DNA of 64,000 nucleotides from Staphylococcus sp. GSSP0090 (GCF_013391405.1 NZ_JACBFD010000018.1:1-64000); one strand, 5' to 3'; shown: positions 8,796 through 19,050, counted from the stretch's first letter. Numbers and translations: made by a program. Notes: a model not told the origin generated them from the sequence alone.

Positions 8796-9548
8796 ATGGA
8801 AAAAACTGTAATTGTAACTGGTAGTAGCCGTGGTTTAGGTGCGACAATCGTGAAAACATTAGCGCAACAAGGACATAATGTTGTCATAAACTATCACAAC
8901 AGCAGACAAGCTGCACAACAACTTGTAGATGAAATTGGCAATCAACAAGCCATAGCGATACAAGCCGATGTTACTAAACGAAATGAAATAGGCGCGTTAG
9001 TTGAGAAAGCAACACAATATTTTGGTCACATAGATGTTATCGTCAATAATGCACTCGTTGGATTTAAATTTGATCCAGTTCAACAATCCTCATTTATCGA
9101 CCTTACATGGGAAGATTACCAGCAACAAATTGATGGTACTTTGAAAGCCGCTTTTAATTTGAGTCAATGCGTTATACCTCAATTCATCGAAAGACAAAAT
9201 GGTCACATCATTTCAATTGGTACAAATTTATTTCAAAATCCTGTCGTCCCTTATCACGAATATACAACAGCTAAGGCTGGATTGATTGGTTTTTCACGTA
9301 ATTTAGCTGCAGAATTAGGTCAATATGGTATCACATCTAATGTCGTTTCTGGTGGCTTATTAAAGACAACGGACGCAAGTGCAAGTACCACTACTGAAGT
9401 ATTCAATTTAATTGCTCAAACCACTCCAATAAAAAAAGTAACCGCACCACAAGATGTTGCTAATATGGTTGCATATCTCGTATCAGATGCGTCAAATGGT
9501 ATTACAGGTCAAAACTTTACAGTCGATGGTGGATTAACAATGAATTAA
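8796..9548 (+). CDS. Short-chain dehydrogenase/reductase (FabG-like) under TPP riboswitch
   Basis: This 250-residue classical SDR has the NAD(P)-binding motif TGSSRGLG (residues 8-15), NNA (84-86) and the catalytic YTTAK with Tyr156 and Lys160. The position 13 residues before the Tyr, normally the catalytic Ser, is Thr143. The sequence resembles FabG in general form, but the fabG of fatty-acid synthesis lies elsewhere in the window (19276-20016). ATG 8796 is preferred over GTG 8787 because AAGGAG sits eight bases before it. It is the first gene after the TPP riboswitch and is followed 21 bp later by a flavin monooxygenase. It probably oxidises or reduces an alcohol/carbonyl in the same pathway. 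The substrate is unknown; a role in thiamine-moiety salvage is inference from the riboswitch. Confidence 0.85.
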   Translation: MEKTVIVTGSSRGLGATIVKTLAQQGHNVVINYHNSRQAAQQLVDEIGNQQAIAIQADVTKRNEIGALVEKATQYFGHIDVIVNNALVGFKFDPVQQSSFIDLTWEDYQQQIDGTLKAAFNLSQCVIPQFIERQNGHIISIGTNLFQNPVVPYHEYTTAKAGLIGFSRNLAAELGQYGITSNVVSGGLLKTTDASASTTTEVFNLIAQTTPIKKVTAPQDVANMVAYLVSDASNGITGQNFTVDGGLTMN

Positions 9549-9569
9549 TAAGGAGGATTGAATTATTTA

Positions 9570-10868
9570 ATGACACAAGCACAACATTTAAACATTGGTG
9601 TATTGATCTATGCTTGCGGCCATCATCAAGCTGCATGGCGTATGCCACATTCAAGCATTGAGCGTATTGGTGATATTACTTATTATCAATCATTAGCAAG
9701 AACTGCTGAACAAGGCTTATTTGATGCTATATTTTTTGCTGACAATCAATCGTTTCCAGCTCGTTCGAAAAGTGATATGCCTGCATTTTGGTTTGATCCC
9801 CTCGTTAATATAGCAGCAATATCACAGGTTACACAACATGTGGGCCTAGTTGCCACAATATCTAGTACATTCTCTAATCCATTCACAGCTGCTAGACAAC
9901 TACTCAGTCTAGACCATATGAGTCAAGGTCGTGCTGGTTGGAATTTAGTAACGTCAATGACTGATACGGAAGCTGCTAATCATAGTATGGACCATTTACC
10001 TGAACACGAGGAACGCTATAAAAAAGCAGATGAATTTGCACAAGTGATGAATCATTTACTCGGATCATGGTCAGTGGATGACTTTTTACACGATAAAGAA
10101 GAGAATAAGTTAATCAATCCATCAACAATCATCGCTATTAATCATGAAGGAGAACATTTCAATGTCCGTGGACCTTTAACAACCCCAAGTAGTCCTCAAG
10201 GTAAACCCATTGCTATGCAAGCAGGTGCCTCCGACCCTGGTATCGCGTTAGCAACTAAATATGCTGATGCAGTTTATGGTGTTGCTTGGAATTTCAATCA
10301 AGCTAGCGCCTTCAAGAAAAAATTAAATCAAAAATTGATACAAGAAGGTAAGCCAAAAGATAGTTTGAAAGTTTTTCCTGGATTAGTTACATATGTCGGA
10401 CAAACTTATGAAGAAGCTTATGCAAAAAAACAAAAACTCGATGAATATTTAGAAGTTGATACCGCTTTAAATCAATTAGCCTTTTTTCTTCGTCAAAATT
10501 GCCATAGTTGGGATTTGGATGAACCGGTACCGCCATTACCACCTGTCGAAAATTTTAAAGGACCAAAAGGACGCTATCAAACTGTGTTAGAAATTATTAA
10601 AGATAAAAATCCAACATTACGAGAGTTATTAGGTTATTTAAGTGCCGGAGGTGGCCATTTAACACTCATTGGTACACCAAAAGATATTGTAGATGAAATG
10701 GAAAGATGGTTTGACGCGGGTGTTGCGGATGGATTTAACTTAATGCCACCAGAGTTTCCAAATAGTTTAGAAGATTTTGTCGATGATGTTGTGCCTGAAT
10801 TACAAAAACGTGGATTGTATCGTACTGAATACGAAGGTACAACGTTTAGAGAAAATATTGGAATTTAA
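9570..10868 (+). CDS. LLM-class flavin-dependent monooxygenase (NtaA/SnaA/DszA family) under TPP riboswitch
   Basis: The protein has 432 residues with the TIM-barrel luciferase-like fold. Family blocks seen are HHQAAWRMP, AEQGLFDAIFFAD, FDPLVNIAAISQVTQHVGL, STFSNPFTAARQLLSLDHMSQGRAGWNLVTS and GKPIAMQAGASDPG. These match the NtaA/SnaA/DszA branch, which uses reduced FMN from a separate reductase to open or oxidise N- or S-containing compounds; YtnJ/CmoJ of Bacillus is a relative. ATG 9570 has AAGGAGG upstream with a long 13-base spacing; a TTG at 9558 is too close. It forms an operon with the SDR gene. No flavin reductase lies nearby. A role in handling a thiamine breakdown product is inferred from the riboswitch, not from the sequence itself. 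Confidence 0.85.
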   Translation: MTQAQHLNIGVLIYACGHHQAAWRMPHSSIERIGDITYYQSLARTAEQGLFDAIFFADNQSFPARSKSDMPAFWFDPLVNIAAISQVTQHVGLVATISSTFSNPFTAARQLLSLDHMSQGRAGWNLVTSMTDTEAANHSMDHLPEHEERYKKADEFAQVMNHLLGSWSVDDFLHDKEENKLINPSTIIAINHEGEHFNVRGPLTTPSSPQGKPIAMQAGASDPGIALATKYADAVYGVAWNFNQASAFKKKLNQKLIQEGKPKDSLKVFPGLVTYVGQTYEEAYAKKQKLDEYLEVDTALNQLAFFLRQNCHSWDLDEPVPPLPPVENFKGPKGRYQTVLEIIKDKNPTLRELLGYLSAGGGHLTLIGTPKDIVDEMERWFDAGVADGFNLMPPEFPNSLEDFVDDVVPELQKRGLYRTEYEGTTFRENIGI

Positions 10869-10921
10869 TAGTGATTCAACACCGTTCGCTTTCTATTAGT
10901 TTATAGATTGGATGTAGCACA

Positions 10922-10966
10922 AAAAAAGTAGTAATCCATGACTTCACTGTGGATTACTACTTTTTT
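10922..10966. terminator. Bidirectional terminator between monooxygenase and ffh
   Basis: Arms AAAAAAGTAGTAATCCA and TGGATTACTACTTTTTT form a perfect 17-bp stem with an A-run on one side and a T-run on the other. It serves both convergent units. Confidence 0.9.
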
Positions 10967-11002
10967 AATTATTTTTCGATTACTTATATCACGAAACACA
11001 TT

Positions 11003-12370
11003 TTAAAACGGTAAATTCATACCATTCATCATATTTTCCATCTGTTTGCGTTTTCCTTTTTTGCCTTTGCCACCACCGGAAAATTGTTTCATCATTTTCT
11101 TCATATCATTGAATTGTTTCATCAATCTGTTAACTTCTTGAACTGAACGACCAGAACCTTTAGCAATACGTTTTTTGCGAGACACATTTAAAGTATCTGG
11201 ATCATTACGTTCACTTGGCGTCATCGATTGTATAATGGCTTTAATATGATCGATTTGTTTCTCATTCATATTAAGTTTATCGATACCTTTCATCTTGTTC
11301 ATACCTGGTATCATTTTCATAATGTCATCTAGAGGGCCTAGATTTTTAACTTGATCAAGTTGTTCCAAAAAGTCATCCAATGTAAAAGAAGAGGTACGCA
11401 TTTTCTTTTCTAAATCTTTTGCTTTATCTTCATCTACATCTTGTTGGGCTTTTTCTATTAAGCTTAGTACGTCACCCATGCCTAGAATACGAGATGCCAT
11501 ACGTTCAGGGTGGAACGGTTCTAACCCGTCTAATTTTTCACTCATACCTACAAATTTAATGGGCTTTTGAGTCACAGATCTAATGGATAACGCAGCACCA
11601 CCACGTGTATCACCATCGAGTTTAGTAAGTGTCACACCAGATACTTCTAATTGTTTATCAAAAGATTGCGCAACATTGACTGCATCTTGACCTGTCATTG
11701 CATCCACTACGAGCATAATTTCATCTGGTTTTGTAATTTCTTTAACATCACTTAACTCTTGCATTAATGCTTCATCAACATGTAAACGACCAGCTGTATC
11801 AATAATAACGAAGTCTAAATGTTCTTCTTTAGCATGCTTAATTGCATTTTCCACAATTTGTTGTGGTTTGACTTGGTCACCTTCGCTATAAACCGGTATA
11901 TCAATTTGTTTACCAACTGTTTGTAATTGATCTATTGCAGCTGGACGATAAATATCGGCAGCAACTAGCATTGGTTTTTTATTATATTTTTTACGCATTA
12001 ACAACGCGAGCTTACCAGCAGTTGTTGTTTTACCAGCACCTTGTAGACCAACCATCATTACAACAGTTGGCGGTTTGTTTGCCATCGTAATCGTTGCATT
12101 TTCTCCACCCATTAATTGGGTAAGTTCTTCTTGAACAATTTTAATAACTTGTTGTCCAGGTGTTAATGATTTCATCACATCTGAACCTAAAGCTCTATCT
12201 GATACAGTTTTGACAAAATCCTTTACGACTTTAAAGTTAACATCGGCTTCTAATAATGCCAGTCTAACCTCACGCATCATTAGCTTAATGTCTGCTTCTG
12301 TCACTTTACCTTTACCGCGGATTTTTTGCATCGTTCCTTGTAAACGATCGGATAATCCTTCAAATGCCAT
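11003..12370 (-). CDS. ffh: Signal recognition particle protein Ffh
   Basis: Ffh is the SRP54 GTPase that binds signal sequences and 4.5S/scRNA and delivers nascent membrane proteins to FtsY. The 455-residue protein has the N-domain start MAFEGLSDRLQGTM, the P-loop GLQGAGKTTTAGKLA, DTAGRL, TKLDGDTRGGAAL and a methionine-rich M domain ending in the MKKMMKQF and MENMMNGMNLPF segments. It lies downstream of ylxM and ftsY, as in other Firmicutes. A GGAGGG Shine-Dalgarno precedes the ATG. Confidence 0.98.
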   Translation of the reverse strand: MAFEGLSDRLQGTMQKIRGKGKVTEADIKLMMREVRLALLEADVNFKVVKDFVKTVSDRALGSDVMKSLTPGQQVIKIVQEELTQLMGGENATITMANKPPTVVMMVGLQGAGKTTTAGKLALLMRKKYNKKPMLVAADIYRPAAIDQLQTVGKQIDIPVYSEGDQVKPQQIVENAIKHAKEEHLDFVIIDTAGRLHVDEALMQELSDVKEITKPDEIMLVVDAMTGQDAVNVAQSFDKQLEVSGVTLTKLDGDTRGGAALSIRSVTQKPIKFVGMSEKLDGLEPFHPERMASRILGMGDVLSLIEKAQQDVDEDKAKDLEKKMRTSSFTLDDFLEQLDQVKNLGPLDDIMKMIPGMNKMKGIDKLNMNEKQIDHIKAIIQSMTPSERNDPDTLNVSRKKRIAKGSGRSVQEVNRLMKQFNDMKKMMKQFSGGGKGKKGKRKQMENMMNGMNLPF

Positions 12371-12398
12371 ATCAAATACCCTCCTTTTTGTTCTCTAA

Positions 12399-12731
12399 TT
12401 AATCTAAATCTTCAAGTGCTTGAATATATTGTTTTATTTGTTCTGGATCATTAATATGTTGTTTTATTTGTTCATATAAATGTTGTCTTTGTTCAAAATT
12501 TCGATATAATCCCAATTTTTCCTCATAATCTTCCACTAAATCGCCAGTTCTTCTTATGTTATCATACACTGCTTGGCGACTCACATCAAATATATCAGCT
12601 ATCTCACTCAGTGAATAATCTTGTAGATAAAATAATTCTAAATAATTTCTTTGCTTTTTAGTAAGTAAGGCTTGATAAAAATCAAACAAGTAATTCATAC
12701 GAATTGTTTTAATTAAATCATTTTGACTCAT
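12399..12731 (-). CDS. ylxM: YlxM-family helix-turn-helix protein
   Basis: This 110-residue UPF0122 protein sits between ftsY and ffh, its usual place. It has a sigma-70 region-4-like helix-turn-helix ([21 protein letters not shown]). In streptococci YlxM modulates SRP function by binding the SRP complex. The start MSQNDLIKT at 12731 fits the family; a longer reading frame begins at 12773 but lies inside ftsY. The gene overlaps the ftsY stop by 14 nt, with GAAGGT eight bases before the ATG. Confidence 0.92.
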   Translation of the reverse strand: MSQNDLIKTIRMNYLFDFYQALLTKKQRNYLELFYLQDYSLSEIADIFDVSRQAVYDNIRRTGDLVEDYEEKLGLYRNFEQRQHLYEQIKQHINDPEQIKQYIQALEDLD

Positions 12732-13935
12732 CAGATTGACCTTCAATTTCGCTAGGTTGTTCACCGACTTCATTTGCTTCTTCTACATTTTGTTCTATCA
12801 TATCAGCAAATAAACCATATACATAACTTTCAGGATTAAATGGTTGCAAGTCGTCTAATTTTTCACCTAAACCAACATATTTAACTGGTATGTGTAATTC
12901 ATTACGAATCGCTAATACAATACCACCTTTAGCAGTGCCATCTAATTTAGTTAATACAATACCCGTTACATTTGTAACCTCTTTAAACGATTTAGCTTGG
13001 GATAAAGCATTTTGTCCAGTTGTTGCATCTAAACATAATAGTACTTCATGTGGTGCCTCAGGTACTGCACGACTAATAACGCGTTTAACTTTTTCTAATT
13101 CATTCATGAGGTTGGATTTATTTTGTAAACGACCTGCTGTATCACAAATTAGAATATCAACACCTTTACTTTTCGCTGCATTAATTGCATCATACATCAC
13201 CGCGGCAGGATCTGAACCTTCACTTTGGCTCATGACATCGACGCCAACGCGTTCTCCCCATACTTTTAGTTGTTGAATTGCACCTGCTCTGAATGTATCT
13301 CCTGCAGCAAGCATCACTTTTTTACCTTCGGCTTGGTAACGATGGGCTAATTTACCGATTGTAGTTGTTTTGCCAACACCGTTTACACCAACCATTAAAA
13401 TAACATTCAATCCGTCGTTTTCTATATTCATTACTTCTGAATGTTCATCATCTTGATGATATATTTCAACAATTTTTTCTACGATAACTTCACGTAAATC
13501 TTCCGTTTCAGAAATATTACGTCTTTGTGCTTCTTCTCTTAATTCTTCAACTAACTGCATAACTGTATTGAAACCAACATCTGCAGTAATTAACATTTCT
13601 TCTAATGCTTCAAAGAATTCTTCATCTACTTTGCGATAACGCGCAATTAAATTGTTCAGTTGTGCTTGGAAATTTTCTCTAGATTTTTCTAGTCCTGCTC
13701 TAAATTTCGCGCCTAATTGTTGCGCTTCTATCTCTTCAAAATCCTCTATAGAAATTAAACCATCATCATCAAAATCAGCTTCTTTTAATTTCTTAGGCGT
13801 TTTCTTGGGAGTTTCATCTTCCATTTGTCCTGTATCTTGCTGTTCTAATTCGCTTAACTGCTCTAAATCATCTTGCTTTTTTTCCGCTTCTGACGAAGAA
13901 GCAAACTTATCTTTTAATCGTTTGAAAAAGCTCAT
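12718..13935 (-). CDS. ftsY: Signal recognition particle receptor FtsY
   Basis: FtsY docks the SRP at the membrane. The 405-residue protein has an acidic, poorly conserved A domain (about residues 15-80) and then the NG GTPase domain, with [41 protein letters not shown] and the conserved [13 protein letters not shown] end. Its ATG overlaps the smc stop as ATGA (13932-13935), with AAGGAGG upstream, so the two are translationally coupled. A short Glu/Ser-rich tail follows the NG domain. Confidence 0.98.
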   Translation of the reverse strand: MSFFKRLKDKFASSSEAEKKQDDLEQLSELEQQDTGQMEDETPKKTPKKLKEADFDDDGLISIEDFEEIEAQQLGAKFRAGLEKSRENFQAQLNNLIARYRKVDEEFFEALEEMLITADVGFNTVMQLVEELREEAQRRNISETEDLREVIVEKIVEIYHQDDEHSEVMNIENDGLNVILMVGVNGVGKTTTIGKLAHRYQAEGKKVMLAAGDTFRAGAIQQLKVWGERVGVDVMSQSEGSDPAAVMYDAINAAKSKGVDILICDTAGRLQNKSNLMNELEKVKRVISRAVPEAPHEVLLCLDATTGQNALSQAKSFKEVTNVTGIVLTKLDGTAKGGIVLAIRNELHIPVKYVGLGEKLDDLQPFNPESYVYGLFADMIEQNVEEANEVGEQPSEIEGQSDESK

Positions 13936-16900
13936 ACTTGTTCCTCCTTAATGACTTCATCAATTGTATTTAAATTAACACTCACTAATTTAGATACCCC
14001 AGATTCTTGCATCGTCACACCATATAATCTATCTGAAAATTCCATTGTACCTTTACGATGTGTAATCACTATAAACTGTGTCTGATCAGATAATTCTTTT
14101 AGGTATTGGGCATAACGTATGACATTGGCTTCATCTAAAGCGGCTTCAACTTCATCTAAAATTACAAAAGGTGCCGAGCGCACTTTAAGAATGGCAAATA
14201 ATAAGGCGATTGCACTTAACGCGCGTTCCCCACCACTCAGTAATGATAAGTGTTGTAGCTTCTTACCAGGTGGTTGCACAATGATATCTACACCCGCTGA
14301 TAAATAATCATCATCTGTTAGACGCAGCTCTGCTTGTCCACCACCAAAAAGTGATTTAAATACATCAGCAAAATGACCTTGAACTGCATGAAACGTTTCT
14401 TTAAATCGGTCTTTTACTTCTTGGTCCATTTCATCAATCAGCTGTTCTAATGTTAATTTAGCTGCTCTTAAATCCGCGCGCTGTTCATCTAAAAACGTAT
14501 AGCGCGTATTTATTTCTTCAAATTGTTCAATTGCATTTAAATTAACAGGCCCTAATTCTTCTATAGACATTTTTGTTAATTTCACTTTTTTGCGCAAAAC
14601 ATCTATCGCTTCATCTAATTCATATAATTCACTTGCACGTTCATAAGTTAAATGGTAATCATCACTCAAATGGTCAATCGCATAATTGATTAACACATCC
14701 AAACGTGATTGTTCTGCTTTGATATCTTGATAGCGATTTTCAATAGATAATATATCTTGGTTAGCCTCTTGAAGTTTTTGATCTGTCTCTTCAATTGTAT
14801 CATTCAATTCTAGTCTGCGCGATTTAACATCCTCTATATCAATAGCAAGTTTTTCTTTAGTCTGTTTACTTTGTTCAATTTGGCCTTGGATCGTTTCAAA
14901 TGCTTTTTCCCCAGTCATTTCATCTGAGTTAAATAATTTAATTTGATCATCTAATTTTTCTTGTTGATTTACTACATTTTCCAATTGTTTAGTAATTTTT
15001 GAAAAAGATTGCTTTTGGGCATGTAGTCGTTCTTTTACGACTGCTAAATCTGACTGTTTTTGATGCAATTGTTGTTGCGTTTGCGTTGTGCTTGCTTTAC
15101 CTTCTTTTGACAATTTTGTATACAAATTGATGTCTTCTTCTAGTTTAAGTAATTCTGCTTTAATTTGTTCAAGTCTTTGTTTTTTTTCTGCTAATGTTTG
15201 CTTACTTGTCTCACTTTGATAACCGTCATTTTTTTCAAATTCAAATTCTTCATGTTCATCTTTCAAGTGTGCTTCATTTTTTCTCAATCGATCTAATTCT
15301 AATTCAAAATCATGTAATTTTTGTTTTGCAGCATTATATTGCTGACTTGTTTCAAAATAATTTTCACTTATTTGATCTGATGCTTCTTTAATGGCTTGGA
15401 ATTGCTTTTCAAATTCAATCGTCTGCTGTTGATAGTCTTCTAGTTGTGCCCGCATTTTAGCTAAATCATCTTTTTGTGCCAAAATACTTTTAGTTTTACG
15501 GTCACCGCCACCAGTCATCGATCCACCAGGATTAACGATATCGCCTTCAAGTGTAACAATTCGTGTACGATATCGAATTTTTCTTGCTAGCTCATTGGCA
15601 TTTTTCAATTCATCAACAATTATTGTGTTTCCTAATAAATTTTTTAATACATTTTGATAATCTGAATCGACTTGGATGGCGTCTGATGCAATATTAATGA
15701 AACCTTGTGATGTTTTTGCAGTATTTAAAATGTCATTAGCAATTTGTCTTGGTTGTATTACATTTAAGGGTAAGAAAGTCGCTCTACCCAAGCCATTTTG
15801 TTTAAGGTATTGAATCGCTTGTCTACCATCTTTTTCAGAATCTACTATTACATGTTGTAGAGAAGCACCTAAAGCAATTTCTATCGCTTTTGTTAAATCA
15901 GAAGGTACTTGAATAACTTCCGCAACTGCACCTCGGATACCTGTGAGTTGCTTGTTTTTAGCCTTAAGAATATGCTTTACACCATTAAAAAAGTAACTGT
16001 ATTCTTCTTGTTGGGTTGCTGCACTATCGATACGAGATTTTAACTTTTCATTAAAACGATAGGCTTGATGTAATTTTTCTTCATATTCACTTCTTTGTTG
16101 TTTCAATTTTGATAATTTGCGTTCGTATTCATTTAGTTGTTGTTCTGCATTTTTCAATTCTTTTTGCGTTGCTGTACTTTGCTTTTCTGCATCATTAATG
16201 TCTGATTGTATCTGCTTTAATTGTTCGTATGCTTCAACTAATCTTGAATCTAGACGTGACTGTTTCGTTTCATTTTCTTGTATCGTATGTTCTAAAAAAC
16301 GAATATCATTATTTACATCTGATTGTTCAGACATAAGTTGATAATACTCATCTTTAATGGCTTCAAGTTTTTCATCGTGTTGTTCATCCGTAACATATAG
16401 TTGTGACTCTAGCTCTTGCACTTTTTCATTTAAATCTTTTTGTTGCGCTTTTAATCTATCAATTTCTAACTGAACTTCTGTTTTCTCTTTATTTAAATTC
16501 TCAGTTTGATTTAATAGGCTTTCTTGTTCTTCTTCAAAGCGTGCATTCGTTTCCGATTGATTTCTTTTTCGCTCTTCTAATACATTGAGTTGTCCTGTGA
16601 ATTTTTCTACTTCTTCAGTTGCTTTAACTAGCTCGAAATTTAATGATTCGATACGTTCATCTAGTTGCTGTCTTTCAGCTTTATATTTATTTAAAGATTG
16701 TGTATGTTGTACTTTTTCAGCATCTTTTGTAGCTTGCTGGCTTTTTAAATGATTTAAATTATCATCTAATTCATTAATGTTTTCATTATATTGTTTTATA
16801 TCATGTACCGTAACTAAAACGTCACTTTTTTCCATTTCTTTTGCTAAATGTTTGTACTCCTTAGCAATCGCAGCTTCTTCACGTAATGGTTCTACACGAC

Positions 16901-17501
16901 CTTCTAAGTCATAAAGTATATCTTCTACGCGTGACAAATTGTCTTCCGTTTGATCTAATTTTTGAACTGAAGCCGCTTTTCTTTTTTTATATTTTAATAC
17001 CCCAGCAGATTCTTCTAATATTTGCCTTCTATCTATGGGTTTAGCATTTAATATTTCATCTACACGCCCTTGCGAAATAATACTAAACGCTTCTTTACCT
17101 AAACCAGAGTCTAAGAATAAATCAATGATATCTTTTAGTCTTGCTCTATCATTATTTAAGTAATATTCACTTTCGCCACTTCTGTATAAGCGACGTGTCA
17201 CCGTTACTTCAGTTGAATCAACTTGTAACTTTCCTGAATTATTGTCTAATTTTAATTTAACTTCTGCATAATTTTGAGCTTTTCTATGTTCGGCGCCTGA
17301 GAATATAATGTCTTCCATTTTAGCACCGCGTAAAGATTTAGCTGACTGCTCACCTAACACCCATTTTATCGCATCTGTAATATTACTTTTACCACTGCCA
17401 TTAGGTCCAACAATTGCTGTTACACCTTCATCAAATTGGACATTTGTATGTTCCGCAAATGACTTAAAACCAAAGGCATCTATAGATTTTAAATAAACCA
17501 T
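13932..17501 (-). CDS. smc: Chromosome segregation protein SMC
   Basis: The 1189-residue condensin ATPase has the classic layout. A Walker A motif (GPNGSGKSN) lies near residue 32, followed by two long coiled coils rich in E, K and Q. A hinge near residues 515-640 includes the LKNLLGNTIIV and GGSMTGG segments. The C-terminal head carries the signature LSGGERALSAIALLFAILK and Walker B ILDEVEAALDEAN. SMC works with ScpA and ScpB, which are not in this window, to organise the nucleoid. AAGGAG precedes the ATG. It is part of the smc-ftsY-ylxM-ffh run. Confidence 0.98.
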   Translation of the reverse strand: MVYLKSIDAFGFKSFAEHTNVQFDEGVTAIVGPNGSGKSNITDAIKWVLGEQSAKSLRGAKMEDIIFSGAEHRKAQNYAEVKLKLDNNSGKLQVDSTEVTVTRRLYRSGESEYYLNNDRARLKDIIDLFLDSGLGKEAFSIISQGRVDEILNAKPIDRRQILEESAGVLKYKKRKAASVQKLDQTEDNLSRVEDILYDLEGRVEPLREEAAIAKEYKHLAKEMEKSDVLVTVHDIKQYNENINELDDNLNHLKSQQATKDAEKVQHTQSLNKYKAERQQLDERIESLNFELVKATEEVEKFTGQLNVLEERKRNQSETNARFEEEQESLLNQTENLNKEKTEVQLEIDRLKAQQKDLNEKVQELESQLYVTDEQHDEKLEAIKDEYYQLMSEQSDVNNDIRFLEHTIQENETKQSRLDSRLVEAYEQLKQIQSDINDAEKQSTATQKELKNAEQQLNEYERKLSKLKQQRSEYEEKLHQAYRFNEKLKSRIDSAATQQEEYSYFFNGVKHILKAKNKQLTGIRGAVAEVIQVPSDLTKAIEIALGASLQHVIVDSEKDGRQAIQYLKQNGLGRATFLPLNVIQPRQIANDILNTAKTSQGFINIASDAIQVDSDYQNVLKNLLGNTIIVDELKNANELARKIRYRTRIVTLEGDIVNPGGSMTGGGDRKTKSILAQKDDLAKMRAQLEDYQQQTIEFEKQFQAIKEASDQISENYFETSQQYNAAKQKLHDFELELDRLRKNEAHLKDEHEEFEFEKNDGYQSETSKQTLAEKKQRLEQIKAELLKLEEDINLYTKLSKEGKASTTQTQQQLHQKQSDLAVVKERLHAQKQSFSKITKQLENVVNQQEKLDDQIKLFNSDEMTGEKAFETIQGQIEQSKQTKEKLAIDIEDVKSRRLELNDTIEETDQKLQEANQDILSIENRYQDIKAEQSRLDVLINYAIDHLSDDYHLTYERASELYELDEAIDVLRKKVKLTKMSIEELGPVNLNAIEQFEEINTRYTFLDEQRADLRAAKLTLEQLIDEMDQEVKDRFKETFHAVQGHFADVFKSLFGGGQAELRLTDDDYLSAGVDIIVQPPGKKLQHLSLLSGGERALSAIALLFAILKVRSAPFVILDEVEAALDEANVIRYAQYLKELSDQTQFIVITHRKGTMEFSDRLYGVTMQESGVSKLVSVNLNTIDEVIKEEQV

Positions 17502-17688
17502 ACTATTCTCCTTTAATATGTTCCTGACTGTTCTATAGCACGGGAACGAGCGTAGGAATGAAATGCGTGATGTATTTCAACTTCAATCACCTTTCATAAC
17601 GCTTATTCCATATTAATATGATTCAGTCGTTTAACATGAGACACAATACCATATTTTAAAAACCACATATTTCACTGTATTTAAAAGG

Positions 17689-17734
17689 TTGGGTCAGAAA
17701 TACAGTTTTCTAATAGAGATTTCGTAGTCCCACC
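17689..17734. repeat. Degenerate copy of the staphylococcal GTGGGACAGAAAT repeat
   Basis: The 337-bp smc-rnc gap (17502-17838) has no gene. At 17689-17734 it matches the left end of the larger element at 24393-24440: GGGTCAGAAAT, a short AT spacer, then GATTTCGTAGTCCCACC. The right half is decayed. The rest of the gap shows nothing recognisable apart from the smc Shine-Dalgarno. Confidence 0.7.
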
Positions 17735-17838
17735 TATGTAATCATCTACTGTTAAAAATGGAAGTGAGTTTGAGTCATTTATTTATGTCTCTGCCTCATT
17801 TTCATCTAGTGGGCTGTGCCATATAAACATCTTAAACG

Positions 17839-18573
17839 TTACATATTTTTATTTTTCAATATTTTATATGCGCGTTCTGCAGCCTTTTGTTCAGATTCTT
17901 TCTTCGTTTTACCTTTACCTTCAGCTACGGCATCATCTTCTAATATTACTTCAGAAGTGAAAAGTCGATGGTGTGCCGGACCTTCTTCGTTTATCAATCG
18001 ATATGTGACATCACCTTTATTTTGTCTATGCACAAATTCTTGAAATTGTGTCTTAAAATCTACAACACCGTCTAATTCATCATCTTCAACATATGGGAAA
18101 ATGATTTGTTCAGAAAATTTCCATACTGCATCTAATCCTTGATCTAAATACAATGCACCGACAAATGCTTCAAAAGCATCGGATACAAGAGAAGGTCGCG
18201 TTCTACCACCTGTCTTTTCTTCACCTTTGCCTAATAAAATTAAGTCGTTGAGTTGAATTTTTTTCGCAAATATTACAAGTGAGGGCTCACAAACAATTGT
18301 TGCACGCATTTTAGTCAAATTACCTTCAGGCAATTCTGGGTATTTATCAAATAAATAGCGTGAAACCGTCAATTCTAATACCGCATCTCCTAAAAATTCT
18401 AATCGCTCATTATGATCAAGTCTATTCATATTAAAATCATTAATAAAGCTTGAATGAGAAAAGGCTTGTTGATATAAATCCACTTGGTTAAAATCTAAAT
18501 TTAATTCCTGCATCTTTTTTGCAAACTTATTTTGGAATGTTTGTACCATTTCTTTCTTTTTTTGATTGGTCAA
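17839..18573 (-). CDS. rnc: Ribonuclease III
   Basis: The 244-residue enzyme cleaves double-stranded RNA in rRNA maturation and antisense regulation. The signature [14 protein letters not shown] gives the catalytic Glu/Asp cluster, and [14 protein letters not shown] supplies the second acidic set. A C-terminal dsRNA-binding domain covers roughly residues 165-240 ([31 protein letters not shown]). It is located between acpP and smc, as in Bacillus. Confidence 0.97.
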   Translation of the reverse strand: MTNQKKKEMVQTFQNKFAKKMQELNLDFNQVDLYQQAFSHSSFINDFNMNRLDHNERLEFLGDAVLELTVSRYLFDKYPELPEGNLTKMRATIVCEPSLVIFAKKIQLNDLILLGKGEEKTGGRTRPSLVSDAFEAFVGALYLDQGLDAVWKFSEQIIFPYVEDDELDGVVDFKTQFQEFVHRQNKGDVTYRLINEEGPAHHRLFTSEVILEDDAVAEGKGKTKKESEQKAAERAYKILKNKNM

Positions 18574-18762
18574 TCTATTTCCTCCTCGGATATCGCAATA
18601 GGATTCTGTATACCTTTATATTTTACGTGAAATCACTTCAAAACTAAAGAAAAAACTGTTGCCTTTCGCATGTAAAATAGCGACAACTCACGGATGTAGA
18701 CAATAAAGTTAAATAACAAAATTCATGCGTTATGTGTCATTGATTCTATCAAAAAACAAAAA

Positions 18763-18790
18763 ATCTGAGCCGTAATGACACGACTCAGAT
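18763..18790 (-). terminator. Terminator of acpP
   Basis: Minus-strand arms ATCTGAGTCG and CGGCTCAGAT (one G-T pair) form a 10-bp stem followed by a T-rich run, ten bases past the acpP stop. Confidence 0.8.
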
Positions 18791-18799
18791 ATTTGTTTA

Positions 18800-19033
18800 T
18801 TATTTTTCAATACTGTTGATAAATTTAACTGCATCACCAACTGTGTTGATTTTTTCAGCTTCTTCATCAGGAATTTCAGTACCAAATTCATCTTCTAATT
18901 CCATAACTAATTCAGCGATATCAAGTGAGTCAGCGCCTAAATCATCTTTGAAAGATGCATCTTCAGTTACTTTTTCAGCGTCAACACCTAAACGGTCAAC
19001 GATGATATCTTTTACTTTGTCGAAGTTTTCCAC
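18800..19033 (-). CDS. acpP: Acyl carrier protein
   Basis: The 77-residue acidic protein has the phosphopantetheine attachment motif [20 protein letters not shown], with the modified Ser in DSL. It carries acyl chains for fatty-acid synthesis. The start codon is GTG (19033), supported by the strong AAGGAGGTGA Shine-Dalgarno at the right distance. A 10-bp perfect hairpin at 19051-19072 abuts this ribosome-binding site. A 242-bp gap separates it from fabG and probably contains a separate promoter. Confidence 0.98.
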   Translation of the reverse strand: MENFDKVKDIIVDRLGVDAEKVTEDASFKDDLGADSLDIAELVMELEDEFGTEIPDEEAEKINTVGDAVKFINSIEK

Positions 19034-19050
19034 GTCGATTCACCTCCTTT

